Positions 37,780 to 47,051 of a stretch of 64,000 bases of DNA are shown in pieces. The stretch is from Acidobacteriaceae bacterium (GTDB lineage Bacteria; Acidobacteriota; Terriglobia; Terriglobales; Acidobacteriaceae). The notes below the pieces were generated by a model. The model was not told where the DNA came from, made no database searches, and saw only the letters and a list, made by a program, of their open reading frames with translations. The position numbers and the translations under genes were made by a program. The stretch covers positions 1-64,000 of the forward strand of contig PLDC01000005.1 of the NCBI GenBank assembly GCA_003134995.1, in the 5' to 3' direction. Position 1 is the stretch's first letter. The number at the start of each line of letters is the position of its first letter.

Positions 37780-39030
37780 ATGAGACGAGTGTCAAGCGCG
37801 CACATCTGGTCGAGAGTCGTCGTCTGCCTGCTGCTGGGGAGCGCAGCGGCCGCAGCACCGCTGCAAGATTCTTCGCCGGCAACGGCAACCAAGCCTCGAA
37901 ATGCCGCGCCAGTAGCCTCATCTGAAGCATCCGACGATCCCGCTAAGCTTTTTCAAGCGGGACAAGATGCGCTCAAGCAGAACTTGCTGGACGAGGCAGA
38001 GCGCGACTTTCGTCGAGTGCTGGCGTTGAATCCGCAATCCGGCGCTGCCTACGCAAATCTCGGCGTCGTCTATATGCGTCGTAAGCAATGGCCAAAAGCT
38101 CTAGAGATGCTACGCAAAGCCGAGCACCTTATGCCGAACGAGCCCGGAATCCGGCTGAACATCGGCCTCGCCTACTTCCGGCAAAGTGAGTTTCTTAAAG
38201 CTATTCCGCCGTTTGAATCCGTCGTAAGCGATCAGCCGGACGCGCTCCAACCGCGCCACTTGCTCGGCCTATGCTATTTTTTCGCCGAGCGCTGGGCCGA
38301 TGCAGCAAACATTCTGGAGCCACTCTGGGCGCAGGAATCCACCCAATTAAGTTATCTCTACGTGCTCTCGATCGCCGCCCACCGCGCCGGCAAAAAGGAT
38401 CTCGACGACAAGGCCACGCTCCAACTTATCAAGGCCGGCGAGGGTTCGCCCGAGTTTCATCTCTTCATGGGCAAAGCCCACCTCAATCTCGAACAATACG
38501 ACCTCGCTCTCGCCGATTTCCAGGCTGCCGCCGAAGCCAATCCCACGCTGACTTTCGTTCACTTCAACCTCGGTCTCACTTACTTAAAAAAGCAGGACTA
38601 CGATCACGCCCGTGACGAATTTCTGAAAGACGCCGCCGTAGAACCCGATCTCGCTCTCAACTACGACGAACTCGGCGACGTCTACTCTCTCCTGCAACAA
38701 GACAGCGACGCGGACAAGAGCTACCGAGAGGCGCTAAGCCTAGATCCGCAGCTGATCCATTCCTACCTGGGCCTGGCCAAGACCTGTCAGCGCGAAGGAA
38801 AGTATTCGGAGGCACTCACCGCAATTGATTCGGCGAACAAACTCGACCCTGACCGCACCGACATTCACTACGTGCGCGGCCAGATCCTGATTCACATGAA
38901 CCGCAAAGCAGAAGGCAAGAAGGAACTCGAAACCTCCGTACGCATCGACAACGAACACCGCGCCGCGCGCGAGAAGCAGGTAGAAAACGGCACCCTGCCC
39001 TCGCCCGAACTTCTGCGGGACGACCAGTAA
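37780..39030 (+). CDS. Exported TPR protein
   Basis: A 416-residue protein with a signal peptide or membrane anchor (about 10-27), an alanine/proline-rich linker and at least nine TPR units, for example FQAGQDALKQNLLDEAERDF and ALEMLRKAEHLMPNEPGIRL. ATG 37780 is preceded closely by AGAGGA. It is divergent from the lacI-family gene, with 78 bases between the starts, so the two may share control. Such periplasmic TPR proteins are abundant in Acidobacteria, with no specific function known. Confidence 0.85.
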   Translation: MRRVSSAHIWSRVVVCLLLGSAAAAAPLQDSSPATATKPRNAAPVASSEASDDPAKLFQAGQDALKQNLLDEAERDFRRVLALNPQSGAAYANLGVVYMRRKQWPKALEMLRKAEHLMPNEPGIRLNIGLAYFRQSEFLKAIPPFESVVSDQPDALQPRHLLGLCYFFAERWADAANILEPLWAQESTQLSYLYVLSIAAHRAGKKDLDDKATLQLIKAGEGSPEFHLFMGKAHLNLEQYDLALADFQAAAEANPTLTFVHFNLGLTYLKKQDYDHARDEFLKDAAVEPDLALNYDELGDVYSLLQQDSDADKSYREALSLDPQLIHSYLGLAKTCQREGKYSEALTAIDSANKLDPDRTDIHYVRGQILIHMNRKAEGKKELETSVRIDNEHRAAREKQVENGTLPSPELLRDDQ

Positions 39031-39410
39031 TCCGCTACTCCATATTCCCAATCCGGCCCAATCCCGCCCCGGTTCGCGCCGGGAACTTTGGTAGCTTGCC
39101 GTAACCAGTACCTAAATTGCTATCCTCGATTACGTTGACAACCTTGGGGTTGCAGACCATACTCGCGAATAAGCTGCAGAAAATTGCAAACCGAGAGGCC
39201 TTCGGATTAAGGGCGCGTTTATTTCTAAGCAAAACGAATTCTGGGTCAAACGAATCTTCGCGCCAGAACTCAGAACAAAAAACTCAGAACTCGGAACTAA
39301 TAAGGAAAGATCAACTAAGAAAAGATCAACGGCCCCGGCCGAGTGCTTTTCCGCCGACCAGGGTTTCATCGTGTCATCACTAGCGTGTGTTCATTAGGAG
39401 GATCACCTTG
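39031..39410. other. Intergenic leader region with a word repeat
   Basis: A 380-base stretch without a gene. It includes the repeat at 39264-39298 and ends in the strong AGGAGG site of the SBBP gene. No clear promoter or riboswitch was recognised; the long leader could hold one that I cannot see. Confidence 0.5.
39264..39298. repeat. Reiterated CAGAACTC word
   Basis: CAGAACTCAGAAC, a short A-run, then CTCAGAACTCGGAACT. Resembles the reverse complement of the word repeat at 20726-20749 (AGTTCTC), so the same family may be present in both orientations. Confidence 0.55.
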
Positions 39411-42296
39411 TCAAAACCATCTGCTCCCAGAGGATGGGTCTATGCTCTCTGCACCGTCCCGGTTCTAGCCATCGTTGCCTTAGCATTGCTCGCCTTTTCT
39501 CCGGCCAGTCGCCATAAGGCCGCGTCAACCAACGGAACTCGCGCGCCCCAGCCCGTTACGCCTGCCGCTCGTGGCCGCGTTCAGGCCAACTTCGCCGCGC
39601 TTCCCCTGGCTTTCGAAGAGAATAAGGGACAGACCGACGCTCAGGTCGAGTACATGGCACGGGGCAACGGCTACACTCTATTCCTCACCGCGAACGATGC
39701 CGTCTTCTCGCTTCACTCCGCATCTGCCGCGAGTAGATTGTCCACCATCCGTCGCGGATTGCAGATGGCCGCAAAGAATCTTCCAAAGCAAACCAACAAT
39801 CAAAAGGATTCCACCGCCGTAGTCCGCATGCAACTCGCAGGCGGCAATGCGCAGGCCAAGGTTTCTGCCGGCGGACAACTGCCCGGCAAGAGCAATTACT
39901 TCATCGGCAATGACCCCAGCAAGTGGCAAGAAGATGTGGCGCACTACGCCCGCGTCTCTTACCAGGACGTTTATCCCGGCGTAAACCTGGCCTTCCACGG
40001 CGCGCAGCGTCAAGTCGAATTCGACTTCGTAGTCGCCGCAGGAGCCAATCCCGCGCCCATCGGCTTCCATTTCACCGGCGCCCAAAGCCTTAAAACGGAT
40101 GACTCCGGCAACCTCGTAGTCTCTTCCGCCGCAGGCGACGTTCTACTCCACAAGCCGGTCGCCTATCAGGAACAAAACGGCGCACGCCAACCCGTCGACG
40201 CGCAATTCGTCCTCAAAGCCAACAATCAGGTCACCTTCGAACTCGGCAACTACGATCACAACCGCGAACTGGTAATCGATCCCTCCGTCAGCGTCGAATA
40301 CTCAACCTATCTCGGCGGCAGCGGAACCGATAACGGATATGGAATCGCCTTCGACAGTAGCGGTAACGCTTACATCACCGGGCAAACCGCATCCCAAAAT
40401 TTCCCGGGCACGTCCGGCGGATTCACTGGGACGGCGCAGGCCTTTGTCACAAAGATCGCCGCCGACGGCTTGAGCCTGACCTACTCCACCTACATTGGGG
40501 GCAACGGCAATCCCGGCGACAGCGGAAACGCAATTGCTGTGGACTCTTCCGGCGATGCGTATGTTGCCGGTGGCACAACCTCAACCAACTTTCCGGTAGT
40601 CCCAAGCCCAGGGGCTTATCAAACCACTCTGAAGAGCACCTCTGGCAATGCTTTCGTATTTGAACTTAGCCCTAGCGGAGGCTCCCTCACGTACAGCACC
40701 TATCTTGGAGGCTCTACAGACAGTGCGGGCCACCACAGCACCGACAAAGCTCTGGGCGTCGCCCTGGACAGCACAGGCGACAGTTATGTGGTGGGAAGCA
40801 CGTCCTCCACAGATTTCCCGACCACTGCGAGTCCTCTTCAGGCGTATGTGGCGGGCAGCACCGGCAGCGGGTTCGTCACGAAGCTAAACTCTTCCGGAAC
40901 CGCCTTGGTGTATTCCACCTACCTGGGCGGCAGCGACATCGCCGGCAACATAGGCGACTTGGCGGAAGCCGTTGCCTTGGACTCAACCGACAATGCTTAC
41001 GTGGCGGGCCAAACTTTCAGTTCCGCCTTCACCTCCACCAAAGGGGCATTCCAAACTGCGTGCGGAAGCTGCACTAACGGCAATTCCAATGCTTTCGTCA
41101 CTGTTATCAACCCGAACGGAAACGGGTACGTATATTCCACGTTCCTGGGAGGAAGCAGTATCGACTCTGGCTCCGGCATCGCGGTGGACTCCGCAGACTC
41201 CGCCTATGTAACCGGGACGACAGCATCTTCGAATTTCCCCACGACCACCGGAGCATTCCAGACCACCTACGGCGGGGACAACGACGCATTCGTAACTAAG
41301 CTGAATCCGGCCGGGAGCGCTCTTGTTTATTCCACTTTCCTCGGCGGCGCTGCGTTCGACTCAGCAGCGGGCATTGCGGTTGACGGAAACAACAACGCTT
41401 ACGTGACGGGCCAGACCTCTTCCACTAACTTTCCGACGGCGAACCCCACCCAGTCTGCCCTTAATGGGGGCAACAACACAGTCAATAGCGACGCATTCGT
41501 GAGCGAGATCAATTCGGCCGGCTCCAAACTCGCCTTTTCCACCTATCTGGGTGGGGCGGGTGATGACGATCAAGGCGCTTACGGGGCCATTGCGGCAGAC
41601 AACGCTGGCGCCTACATCTACGTAACTGGAAACACCCAGGCACCTGTTTCGCCACCCGGCCCTAACAACTTCCCGACGACTCCCTCCGGGACCGTGCAAA
41701 CGGCTGCGGGCGGCGGCATCGACGCCTTCGTGGCAAAGTATGCGCAGACCACTTACACTCTTGCAGCCACGCAGCCGACGACGGTATCGTCGCCCGGAGG
41801 ATCAAGCACGTCAACCGTCACGTTGACCTCTTACAACGGCTACAACTCCTCGGTCAACCTGAGTTGCAGCGTAACCGGCACGGGATCGCCGCTACCGGCA
41901 TGCAGCACCACCAGCTTCGCCCCCGACTCGGTCACGCCCACAACGTCCGGTGCCACTAGCACCCTAACAATCACCACGACCGCAGCCACCAGTTCGACGT
42001 TCGCTCCCCGAAAGGTTTTCTACGCAATGTGGCTGCCGATCATGGGCATGGCGCTGGTTGGGATGAGCTTCGGCACGCGTTCGAGCCAGAAGAAAATGCT
42101 CAGCTTCCTAATTCTCGGCATCGTCCTGGCCTCTCTCTTCCTAATGCCGGCCTGCGGGGGCAGCAGTGGCGGGGGTGGCGGAGGCGGTGGCAGTTCGGGC
42201 ACGCCCGCGGGAACCTACACCGTAACAATTACGGGAACGGGCACCGACTCGGCCGCGACGACGCAAACTGCCCAAGTCACCCTAACAGTCAACTAG
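39411..42296 (+). CDS. SBBP-repeat beta-propeller surface protein
   Basis: A 961-residue exported protein. Signal/anchor helix about 10-30. Residues about 60-300 form an N-terminal domain (PLAFEENKGQTDAQVEYMAR) regularly found before SBBP repeats. About 300-780 contains roughly eight SBBP beta-propeller repeats, each with YSTYLGG, D.SGNAYVTG and FPTT-type turns. An Ig-like segment follows. The C-terminus has a two-helix module beginning FYAMWLPIMG and ending FLMPACGG plus a glycine-rich linker and a final strand, shared with the next gene. TTG 39411 was chosen because AGGAGG sits six bases upstream; the GTG frame start 24 bases earlier lacks one. Probably cell-surface adhesive or structural. 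Confidence 0.87.
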   Translation, partial: SKPSAPRGWVYALCTVPVLAIVALALLAFSPASRHKAASTNGTRAPQPVTPAARGRVQANFAALPLAFEENKGQTDAQVEYMARGNGYTLFLTANDAVFSLHSASAASRLSTIRRGLQMAAKNLPKQTNNQKDSTAVVRMQLAGGNAQAKVSAGGQLPGKSNYFIGNDPSKWQEDVAHYARVSYQDVYPGVNLAFHGAQRQVEFDFVVAAGANPAPIGFHFTGAQSLKTDDSGNLVVSSAAGDVLLHKPVAYQEQNGARQPVDAQFVLKANNQVTFELGNYDHNRELVIDPSVSVEYSTYLGGSGTDNGYGIAFDSSGNAYITGQTASQNFPGTSGGFTGTAQAFVTKIAADGLSLTYSTYIGGNGNPGDSGNAIAVDSSGDAYVAGGTTSTNFPVVPSPGAYQTTLKSTSGNAFVFELSPSGGSLTYSTYLGGSTDSAGHHSTDKALGVALDSTGDSYVVGSTSSTDFPTTASPLQAYVAGSTGSGFVTKLNSSGTALVYSTYLGGSDIAGNIGDLAEAVALDSTDNAYVAGQTFSSAFTSTKGAFQTACGSCTNGNSNAFVTVINPNGNGYVYSTFLGGSSIDSGSGIAVDSADSAYVTGTTASSNFPTTTGAFQTTYGGDNDAFVTKLNPAGSALVYSTFLGGAAFDSAAGIAVDGNNNAYVTGQTSSTNFPTANPTQSALNGGNNTVNSDAFVSEINSAGSKLAFSTYLGGAGDDDQGAYGAIAADNAGAYIYVTGNTQAPVSPPGPNNFPTTPSGTVQTAAGGGIDAFVAKYAQTTYTLAATQPTTVSSPGGSSTSTVTLTSYNGYNSSVNLSCSVTGTGSPLPACSTTSFAPDSVTPTTSGATSTLTITTTAATSSTFAPRKVFYAMWLPIMGMALVGMSFGTRSSQKKMLSFLILGIVLASLFLMPACGGSSGGGGGGGGSSGTPAGTYTVTITGTGTDSAATTQTAQVTLTVN

Positions 42297-42315
42297 CACC
42301 GAACCAAGTAAACCA

Positions 42316-42348
42316 AGGCCGCCTCCACCAGAGGCGGCCTAAATTTTT
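42316..42348 (+). terminator. Rho-independent terminator of the SBBP gene
   Basis: AGGCCGCCTC, loop CACCA, GAGGCGGCCT, then AAATTTTT. Perfect 10-bp stem, 19 bases after the stop codon. The AGG/CCT ends with following A and T runs may also work on the opposite strand. Confidence 0.9.
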
Positions 42349-42480
42349 CCCTCCCACGCCGTCACGGGTTGGCGCGATCCCCTTCTCTAGTCTAAGATTC
42401 TCTGTGGCGCATTCTGCAAGAAGCCGTTCGTATACCATTACTTTTGCGAACGGCGATCGGCGGACGACTGCTTATCCGGT

Positions 42481-42529
42481 CATGCTTAGCTGACATGCTT
42501 GGCTGATCATGCTTAGCTGATCATGATTG
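42481..42529. repeat. Tandem repeat CATGCTTAGCTGAT, about 3.5 copies
   Basis: CATGCTTAGCTGA, CATGCTTGGCTGAT, CATGCTTAGCTGAT and a partial CATGATTGG. Units of 13-14 bases lie about 75-120 bases before the next gene, in the expected promoter/leader zone. No similar tandem array was seen elsewhere in the window. Confidence 0.8.
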
Positions 42530-42601
42530 GCCAATCACGACCGGCGGCATTCTTTCCCGCCGCCTCGGGCAGCTTTTGCGCCGTTGGAGGAATCGAAGGT
42601 A

Positions 42602-43636
42602 GTGAGTCCTAATCTCCTCATGGTGAATCTCAGGCAGCTCGCGCGCCCGCTCGTCTTCGCTCTGTTGCTCTCTCTGCTCACCGCAGCCTCTGTGTCCACG
42701 GCGTACGGCCAGCAGTTCACTCTCACTGTAACGAGCCCGCTCGCCCCGTCGGCAGTCGATCCCGGCGAGAACTCGATTGCGACCATCAGCGTCGGCGCCA
42801 CCGGAGGCTTCGACAGTCCCGTCTCCTTTGACACCACTCCCTGCACGGTCACACCAGTGCAATCCGCCGGCACTCCAGTATGCTCGGTGAGCCCCGGCTC
42901 TGTAACTCCTCCGGGCCAGGCCTTCGTAACCATTACCACCACCGGCGGCGCCGGCAGCGGCGCAACTCCGGCGGGCTTGTACACCATCTCCATCACAGGC
43001 ACCAGCGGCACCACATCGATCCCCCTCACCCTGACTTTGAACGTAGTAAATGTCACCGAGGATTACTCGCTCTCAGTCGCGCCCACCCTCGCCACTCCCA
43101 GCCCTGTAACCGCCGGCAGCATCGCAACCACCATCGTCACCGTGAATCCGATTGCCAGCTACACCGGAGAAGTCACCCTCTCCTGCCTCTCGATAACCCC
43201 TGTCGTGGAGGCGGAGCCCTATTGCTCATTCAATCCTCCCACTGTGTCGGTCACGGCTGGCAGCCCTCCACAACCTTCTACTCTCACCATCACCACGCAA
43301 TCACCCAGCGCCGAACTGCGCGGCCGTCGAGTTTTTTATGCCATGTGGATTTTGCTTCCCGGGCTGGCGCTCGTTGGAGTGGGCGCAACCAACTCCCGCC
43401 GCAGACACCTGCTGGGCGCGCTCTTGCTCATAGGCATTGCCGGCGGTTTAGTCTTCATGCCGGCGTGCGGTACCAACGTCAAATCAAATTCTCTGACTGG
43501 GAATACCACTCCGAAAAATACGTACACGTTCATCCTCTCGGGCACCGACCAAAACGGCGTCTCGCCCGGAAACCCCACGAGTTGCCCAGTCGGCCAGACC
43601 TGCGACCTGGCAAGTGTCACGCTGGTGGTGAACTGA
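42602..43636 (+). CDS. Ig-like surface protein with shared C-terminal anchor module
   Basis: A 344-residue exported protein. Signal peptide within the first 35 residues (PLVFALLLSLLTAASVSTAYG). Two Ig-like/DUF11-style beta domains with conserved cysteines follow (FDTTPCTVTPV, LSCLSITPV), of the type FTLTVTSPLAPSAVDPG. The C-terminal 105 residues repeat the module of the preceding gene: RRVFYAMWILLPG, an Arg-rich loop, a second helix ending VFMPACGT, a linker and a closing strand. The start is uncertain: GTG 42602 has GGAGG further upstream; ATG 42620 is closer to the signal peptide. It is a shorter companion of the SBBP protein and probably has the same location. Confidence 0.75.
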   Translation: MSPNLLMVNLRQLARPLVFALLLSLLTAASVSTAYGQQFTLTVTSPLAPSAVDPGENSIATISVGATGGFDSPVSFDTTPCTVTPVQSAGTPVCSVSPGSVTPPGQAFVTITTTGGAGSGATPAGLYTISITGTSGTTSIPLTLTLNVVNVTEDYSLSVAPTLATPSPVTAGSIATTIVTVNPIASYTGEVTLSCLSITPVVEAEPYCSFNPPTVSVTAGSPPQPSTLTITTQSPSAELRGRRVFYAMWILLPGLALVGVGATNSRRRHLLGALLLIGIAGGLVFMPACGTNVKSNSLTGNTTPKNTYTFILSGTDQNGVSPGNPTSCPVGQTCDLASVTLVVN

Positions 43637-43653
43637 GACAGGACTTCCCTTCG

Positions 43654-44496
43654 ATGTCGCTGCGGAACACTGCATGGCGTCGTCCCGGACTGCGGTTCGT
43701 TCGCGCTGGCGTGGTTTACGGACTCTCAATTCTTGTCTCGCCGGTCGCTCTCTCGCCAATTGTCTCTGCAATCGCAGCCTCGCCTCTACAAACCACTCCG
43801 GGGCAGGATGCAGACAGCAAGCCAACTAGTAAGACAAAGAATGATAAACACACGCCGCCGCCACCCGTAGTGCGCTGGGACGAAGCGCAGCCAGGGTGCA
43901 CCTTTTCAGCCGGCGACGATGGCAAATATCGCTACGGACTTTGGTCAGGAGACGCAGGCGTAACCCTCGCCGTAGACGCCCGCGAACTGCAGGTGATCCC
44001 CCATCGTGGTTGGCCCGTCCTCGGAGTCTTCCTGACCATTCGCTATCGTGGAGCCGCCAGCCTCGACACGGCCATCGACGGCATCACGCTGCAGTTCATG
44101 AAGCATTACAAAATCGTACAGACGTCACTCGACCCCGACGATTACACGCAGAAGATTCAGTCCGATGCCGATGCGCTCGACGATGAGACCCGGCGTGAAG
44201 TCAAGAATCATCCCGAGAAGAAAGAAGTTTACGAAGCGCGCCTGCAGGAATACCAGAAGTCGGCCAACGAAATGATCGAGTTCCTGGGAACGAAAGGTCT
44301 GCGCCCCGCACACTTGGATCGCGCCAATCCAGAAGTAAGCGGCTGGGTCTTCTTCAACACGAAATCGAAGTGGTTAGGCAACTGGAAAACACAGGAAGAC
44401 TTCATCCTCCGTTTCCCGCTGGACGGCAAGATATTCGAATTCCCCTTCAAACTACCGCCCAAAAAAGGCGAACTCCTGCTGCAGAAAAGACCATGA
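43654..44496 (+). CDS. Exported hypothetical protein
   Basis: A 280-residue protein beginning 18 bases after the preceding gene, so probably in the same transcript. An N-terminal hydrophobic segment (about 18-42) acts as signal peptide. A low-complexity linker with TPPPP follows, then a mixed alpha/beta region with a charged helical insert (DDETRREVKNHPEKKEVY). It ends in FPFKLPPKKGELLLQKRP. No family recognised. The conserved-looking aromatic strands (GWVFFNTKSKWLGNW) suggest a beta-sandwich. The upstream part of this frame lies over the Ig-like gene and is non-coding. Confidence 0.7.
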   Translation: MSLRNTAWRRPGLRFVRAGVVYGLSILVSPVALSPIVSAIAASPLQTTPGQDADSKPTSKTKNDKHTPPPPVVRWDEAQPGCTFSAGDDGKYRYGLWSGDAGVTLAVDARELQVIPHRGWPVLGVFLTIRYRGAASLDTAIDGITLQFMKHYKIVQTSLDPDDYTQKIQSDADALDDETRREVKNHPEKKEVYEARLQEYQKSANEMIEFLGTKGLRPAHLDRANPEVSGWVFFNTKSKWLGNWKTQEDFILRFPLDGKIFEFPFKLPPKKGELLLQKRP

Positions 44497-44497
44497 A

Positions 44498-44613
44498 GCG
44501 GGCTTCGGGCTTCGGCGTTCGGCCCTACGGAAAGAAAGATCAGAAGCAAGAAAAGAAGAGACAGTCGGAAATCGCGGATTCTTAAAGCCCGAAAGCCGAA
44601 GCCCGAAGCCCGC
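44498..44613. repeat. Long inverted repeat of the GGGCTTCGG word
   Basis: Left arm 44498-44522 and right arm 44589-44613 are reverse complements with one mismatch over 25 bases, separated by 66 bases. They occupy the gap between two convergent genes, three bases from the stop of the CBS gene. They could form a bidirectional hairpin terminator, but there is no good T-run. Confidence 0.75.
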
Positions 44614-44615
44614 CT

Positions 44616-45026
44616 TTAAGATGCCGCCCGCCGAGCCTGTCGCTCGAGTTCAGCAGCCTGCCGCATGACGATGTCACGCAACGAAACCAATCCCTTCAAC
44701 TGCTTGCCCTCCACGATCGGCAGATGCCGAAAGCCGAACTCGTGCATGATGAAGAGACATTCTTCAATACTCTCATCGAGATTCACCGCGCGTGGATTCG
44801 CGGTCATCACTTCCGATACAGCGGTGGTGCCGGGCGTCCGGCCCGCGGCCACCACGCGGTTCATAATGTCTCGCTCTGAAAAAATGCCGGCCAGTTCTTT
44901 GTTGCGCAGCACCGGCAGTGCGCCGATGTTGTGTTCCATCATGAAGCGCGCCGCTTCCAGCACGGTCCGTTCGGCATCAATCGAATAAATTTTGCGGTCT
45001 TTCACAAGTTCCCGGAGGGTGGACAT
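44616..45026 (-). CDS. CBS-domain pair protein
   Basis: A 136-residue cytosolic protein made of two CBS motifs (about 8-60 and 72-125: VLEAARFMMEHNIGALPVL and CLFIMHEFGFRHLPIVEG), which together bind adenine nucleotides such as AMP, ATP or NAD. Stand-alone CBS pairs often sense energy state. ATG 45026 has an AAAGGAG site; the longer open frame upstream is intergenic. A helical tail (RQAAELERQARRAAS) ends the protein. The partner is unknown. Confidence 0.9.
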   Translation of the reverse strand: MSTLRELVKDRKIYSIDAERTVLEAARFMMEHNIGALPVLRNKELAGIFSERDIMNRVVAAGRTPGTTAVSEVMTANPRAVNLDESIEECLFIMHEFGFRHLPIVEGKQLKGLVSLRDIVMRQAAELERQARRAAS

Positions 45027-45122
45027 AGCAAGCTCCTTTGGGGGGCAAGGTACTCGGGGCTCAGGGGCCCGGTTCACAAGCGGCACTACTTTACCACAAA
45101 ATCGCAGCTCCTCTGGAGGCAA

Positions 45123-45554
45123 CTACTGCAGATGGTTCAGCCGGATCGGGCTCGCGTCAGCCGTGCTTTCACTGCGCGGCTTCGTCGATACCACAACGTA
45201 CTCGCGCTCCTTGCTATCGGCATACTCAGCCCGCAGCAGCAACTTGTCTTTATCGAAGCGAAATTGTGCCCGCTCGCCCACCGGCAAAAGTTCTGGATGC
45301 CTCTTGTCCCTGGCACGGATTCGATAGATCGTCCTGTCCGTTTGCAGCACATATTCTTGGCATACTTTCTGCGTCTTCAGGTGATCAGAGCCGGTCTCAG
45401 TCGGCACGTTCAAGTTGTCGCCGTTTTTCTGCTGCACGCCGCAACTCACCGAATCCATCTGCAACAATTCGCCACTCTGATATGCCTTAAGATCCTTGGC
45501 AAAGGCCGTGGCAGCCGCCAGAATCAATCCGAACACAAGTGTATTGCGGCGCAT
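45123..45554 (-). CDS. Exported hypothetical protein
   Basis: A 143-residue protein with a signal peptide (1-20, cleaved after AFA). The mature part contains two cysteines that may pair (SVSCGVQQ and QKVCQEYV) and a beta-rich pattern (YVLQTDRTIYRIRARD, AQFRFDKDKLLLRAEYAD). This layout is seen in uncharacterised acidobacterial periplasmic proteins. ATG 45554 has GGAGG upstream. It lies 97 bases upstream of the CBS gene on the same strand and may be co-transcribed. Confidence 0.75.
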   Translation of the reverse strand: MRRNTLVFGLILAAATAFAKDLKAYQSGELLQMDSVSCGVQQKNGDNLNVPTETGSDHLKTQKVCQEYVLQTDRTIYRIRARDKRHPELLPVGERAQFRFDKDKLLLRAEYADSKEREYVVVSTKPRSESTADASPIRLNHLQ

Positions 45555-45746
45555 GGAATCCTCCAGACAATCTGAATGCGTCTTCGGAAAGTCTCGCCGA
45601 ACCGGCAAATCGCCACTCGGATAAGAAAATCCGCCACTTGGATTGTTTCTAATCTTGCGCGCGCTCGTCAGATTACTTCGGTATCGCGCGAAGGTAACGT
45701 AAGCAGGCTGCAAAAACTGATCTGTGTGCGCGGCGAGGCAAAAGGT

Positions 45747-47045
45747 TCAGCGTTCAACCAATTCGTCCAGCGTGGAAAAGAATTCTGGATAAGAAATCGC
45801 CACGCATTCGCTGCCGCGAATGAGCGTCTCTCCCTGCGCGCGCAGGGCCGCAATGCTGAAGGCCATCGCAATGCGGTGATCACCGAACGATTCAAGTTCA
45901 GCCCCAAGCAGCGACTGTCCACCCGGAATCTTCAGGCCGTCCTCGCGTTCTTCCACTTGTGCGCCCATGGCGCGAAGATTGATGGCGATCGATGCAATCC
46001 GGTCCGACTCTTTCACGCGCAATTCCTTAGCATCGCGAACCTCGATCCCATTCTCTGTATAAGGAGCGATCGCGGCCAGCACGGGAATCTCATCGATCAG
46101 TGCAGCCGTATCGGCCCCGGCGATGGTCGCGCCCTTCAGTCGTCCGCCCTCAACCTGGAGAGTGCCCACGAGTTCGCCATGCACCTCTTCCAGTTGCGTT
46201 ACAGAAATGCGCAGCCCCATCTGCATCAGGATATCGAGCAGTCGAGCGCGCGTCGGATTCATCAGCAGATTTGTGAGAGTCAATTGCGAACCTGGAAAAA
46301 GCGCGGCAGCGCAAAGAAAAAACGCGGCAGAAGAGAGATCTCCGGGAACGAGCGCCTCGATTCCGCGCAAACGCTGACCGCCGCGAATTCGCACTTCATT
46401 CCCCTTGCGCTCAAGTTGCGCTCCAAACGCCCGCAGCGCAACTTCCCCATGATCCCGCGTCCGCAGCGGTTCTTCGACGCGAGTTTCGCCCTCGGCCAGC
46501 AACCCTGCAAACAGCAGGCAAGTCTTCACCTGTGCGCTGGCGACCGGCATTTGGTAGTGAATGCCCTTGAGCTGAGCGCCGGTAATGTGCAGCGGCGGAA
46601 ATCCGTCTTGCGCTGTGATCTGCGCGCCCATCGCCGTAAGCGGCGTAATCACGCGCAACATCGGACGCCGTGACAGCGATTCGTCGCCCGCCATTTCGCT
46701 CGAAAACTTCTGACCCGCGACAATGCCGCTCAGCATGCGAATCGTCGATCCAGAATTCCCGCAATCGAGCGGTGCGCTCGGAGCCGCCAACGACACTCCA
46801 CTTCCCTGTACTTCGAGGACGTTGCCCGCGCCATCCTTGCGCTCCCACTTTACTCCCAACGTGCGCAGACAGCCGAGCGTGCTGGCGCAATCCGCGCCGG
46901 TCGAATAATTTTTCAAACGCGACGGCCCGTCGGCAATCGCCGCCAGCATGGCGTATCGATGCGAAATGGATTTATCCCCAGGCAGACTCACACTCCCGCG
47001 CAAATTGCGCGCAGGACGTACGACCACTTCAGACTCGCTTTTCAT
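45747..47045 (-). CDS. aroA: 3-phosphoshikimate 1-carboxyvinyltransferase (EPSP synthase)
   Basis: A 432-residue enzyme of the shikimate pathway joining shikimate-3-phosphate and phosphoenolpyruvate. Motifs include SVSLPGDKSISHRYAML at the N-terminus, DCGNSGSTIRML for the PEP/phosphate site, RVKESDRI and the late FGDHRIAMA. The LPGDKSISHR form is that of the class II enzymes rather than the LPGSKSLSNR of class I, so intrinsic glyphosate tolerance is possible but not shown by this alone. The length fits the family. The start ATG 47045 gives the expected N-terminus; the next gene upstream ends six bases away. Confidence 0.95.
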   Translation of the reverse strand: MKSESEVVVRPARNLRGSVSLPGDKSISHRYAMLAAIADGPSRLKNYSTGADCASTLGCLRTLGVKWERKDGAGNVLEVQGSGVSLAAPSAPLDCGNSGSTIRMLSGIVAGQKFSSEMAGDESLSRRPMLRVITPLTAMGAQITAQDGFPPLHITGAQLKGIHYQMPVASAQVKTCLLFAGLLAEGETRVEEPLRTRDHGEVALRAFGAQLERKGNEVRIRGGQRLRGIEALVPGDLSSAAFFLCAAALFPGSQLTLTNLLMNPTRARLLDILMQMGLRISVTQLEEVHGELVGTLQVEGGRLKGATIAGADTAALIDEIPVLAAIAPYTENGIEVRDAKELRVKESDRIASIAINLRAMGAQVEEREDGLKIPGGQSLLGAELESFGDHRIAMAFSIAALRAQGETLIRGSECVAISYPEFFSTLDELVER

Positions 47046-47051
47046 CTGGAA

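Noticed and set aside
40300-41750. Regularly spaced repeats resembling a repeat array
   Set aside because: These are coding SBBP repeats, divergent at DNA level; not a CRISPR array or satellite.
42880-43653. Long His/Arg-rich forward frame before the hypothetical gene
   Set aside because: Shadow of the Ig-like gene in another frame; the real start is 43654.
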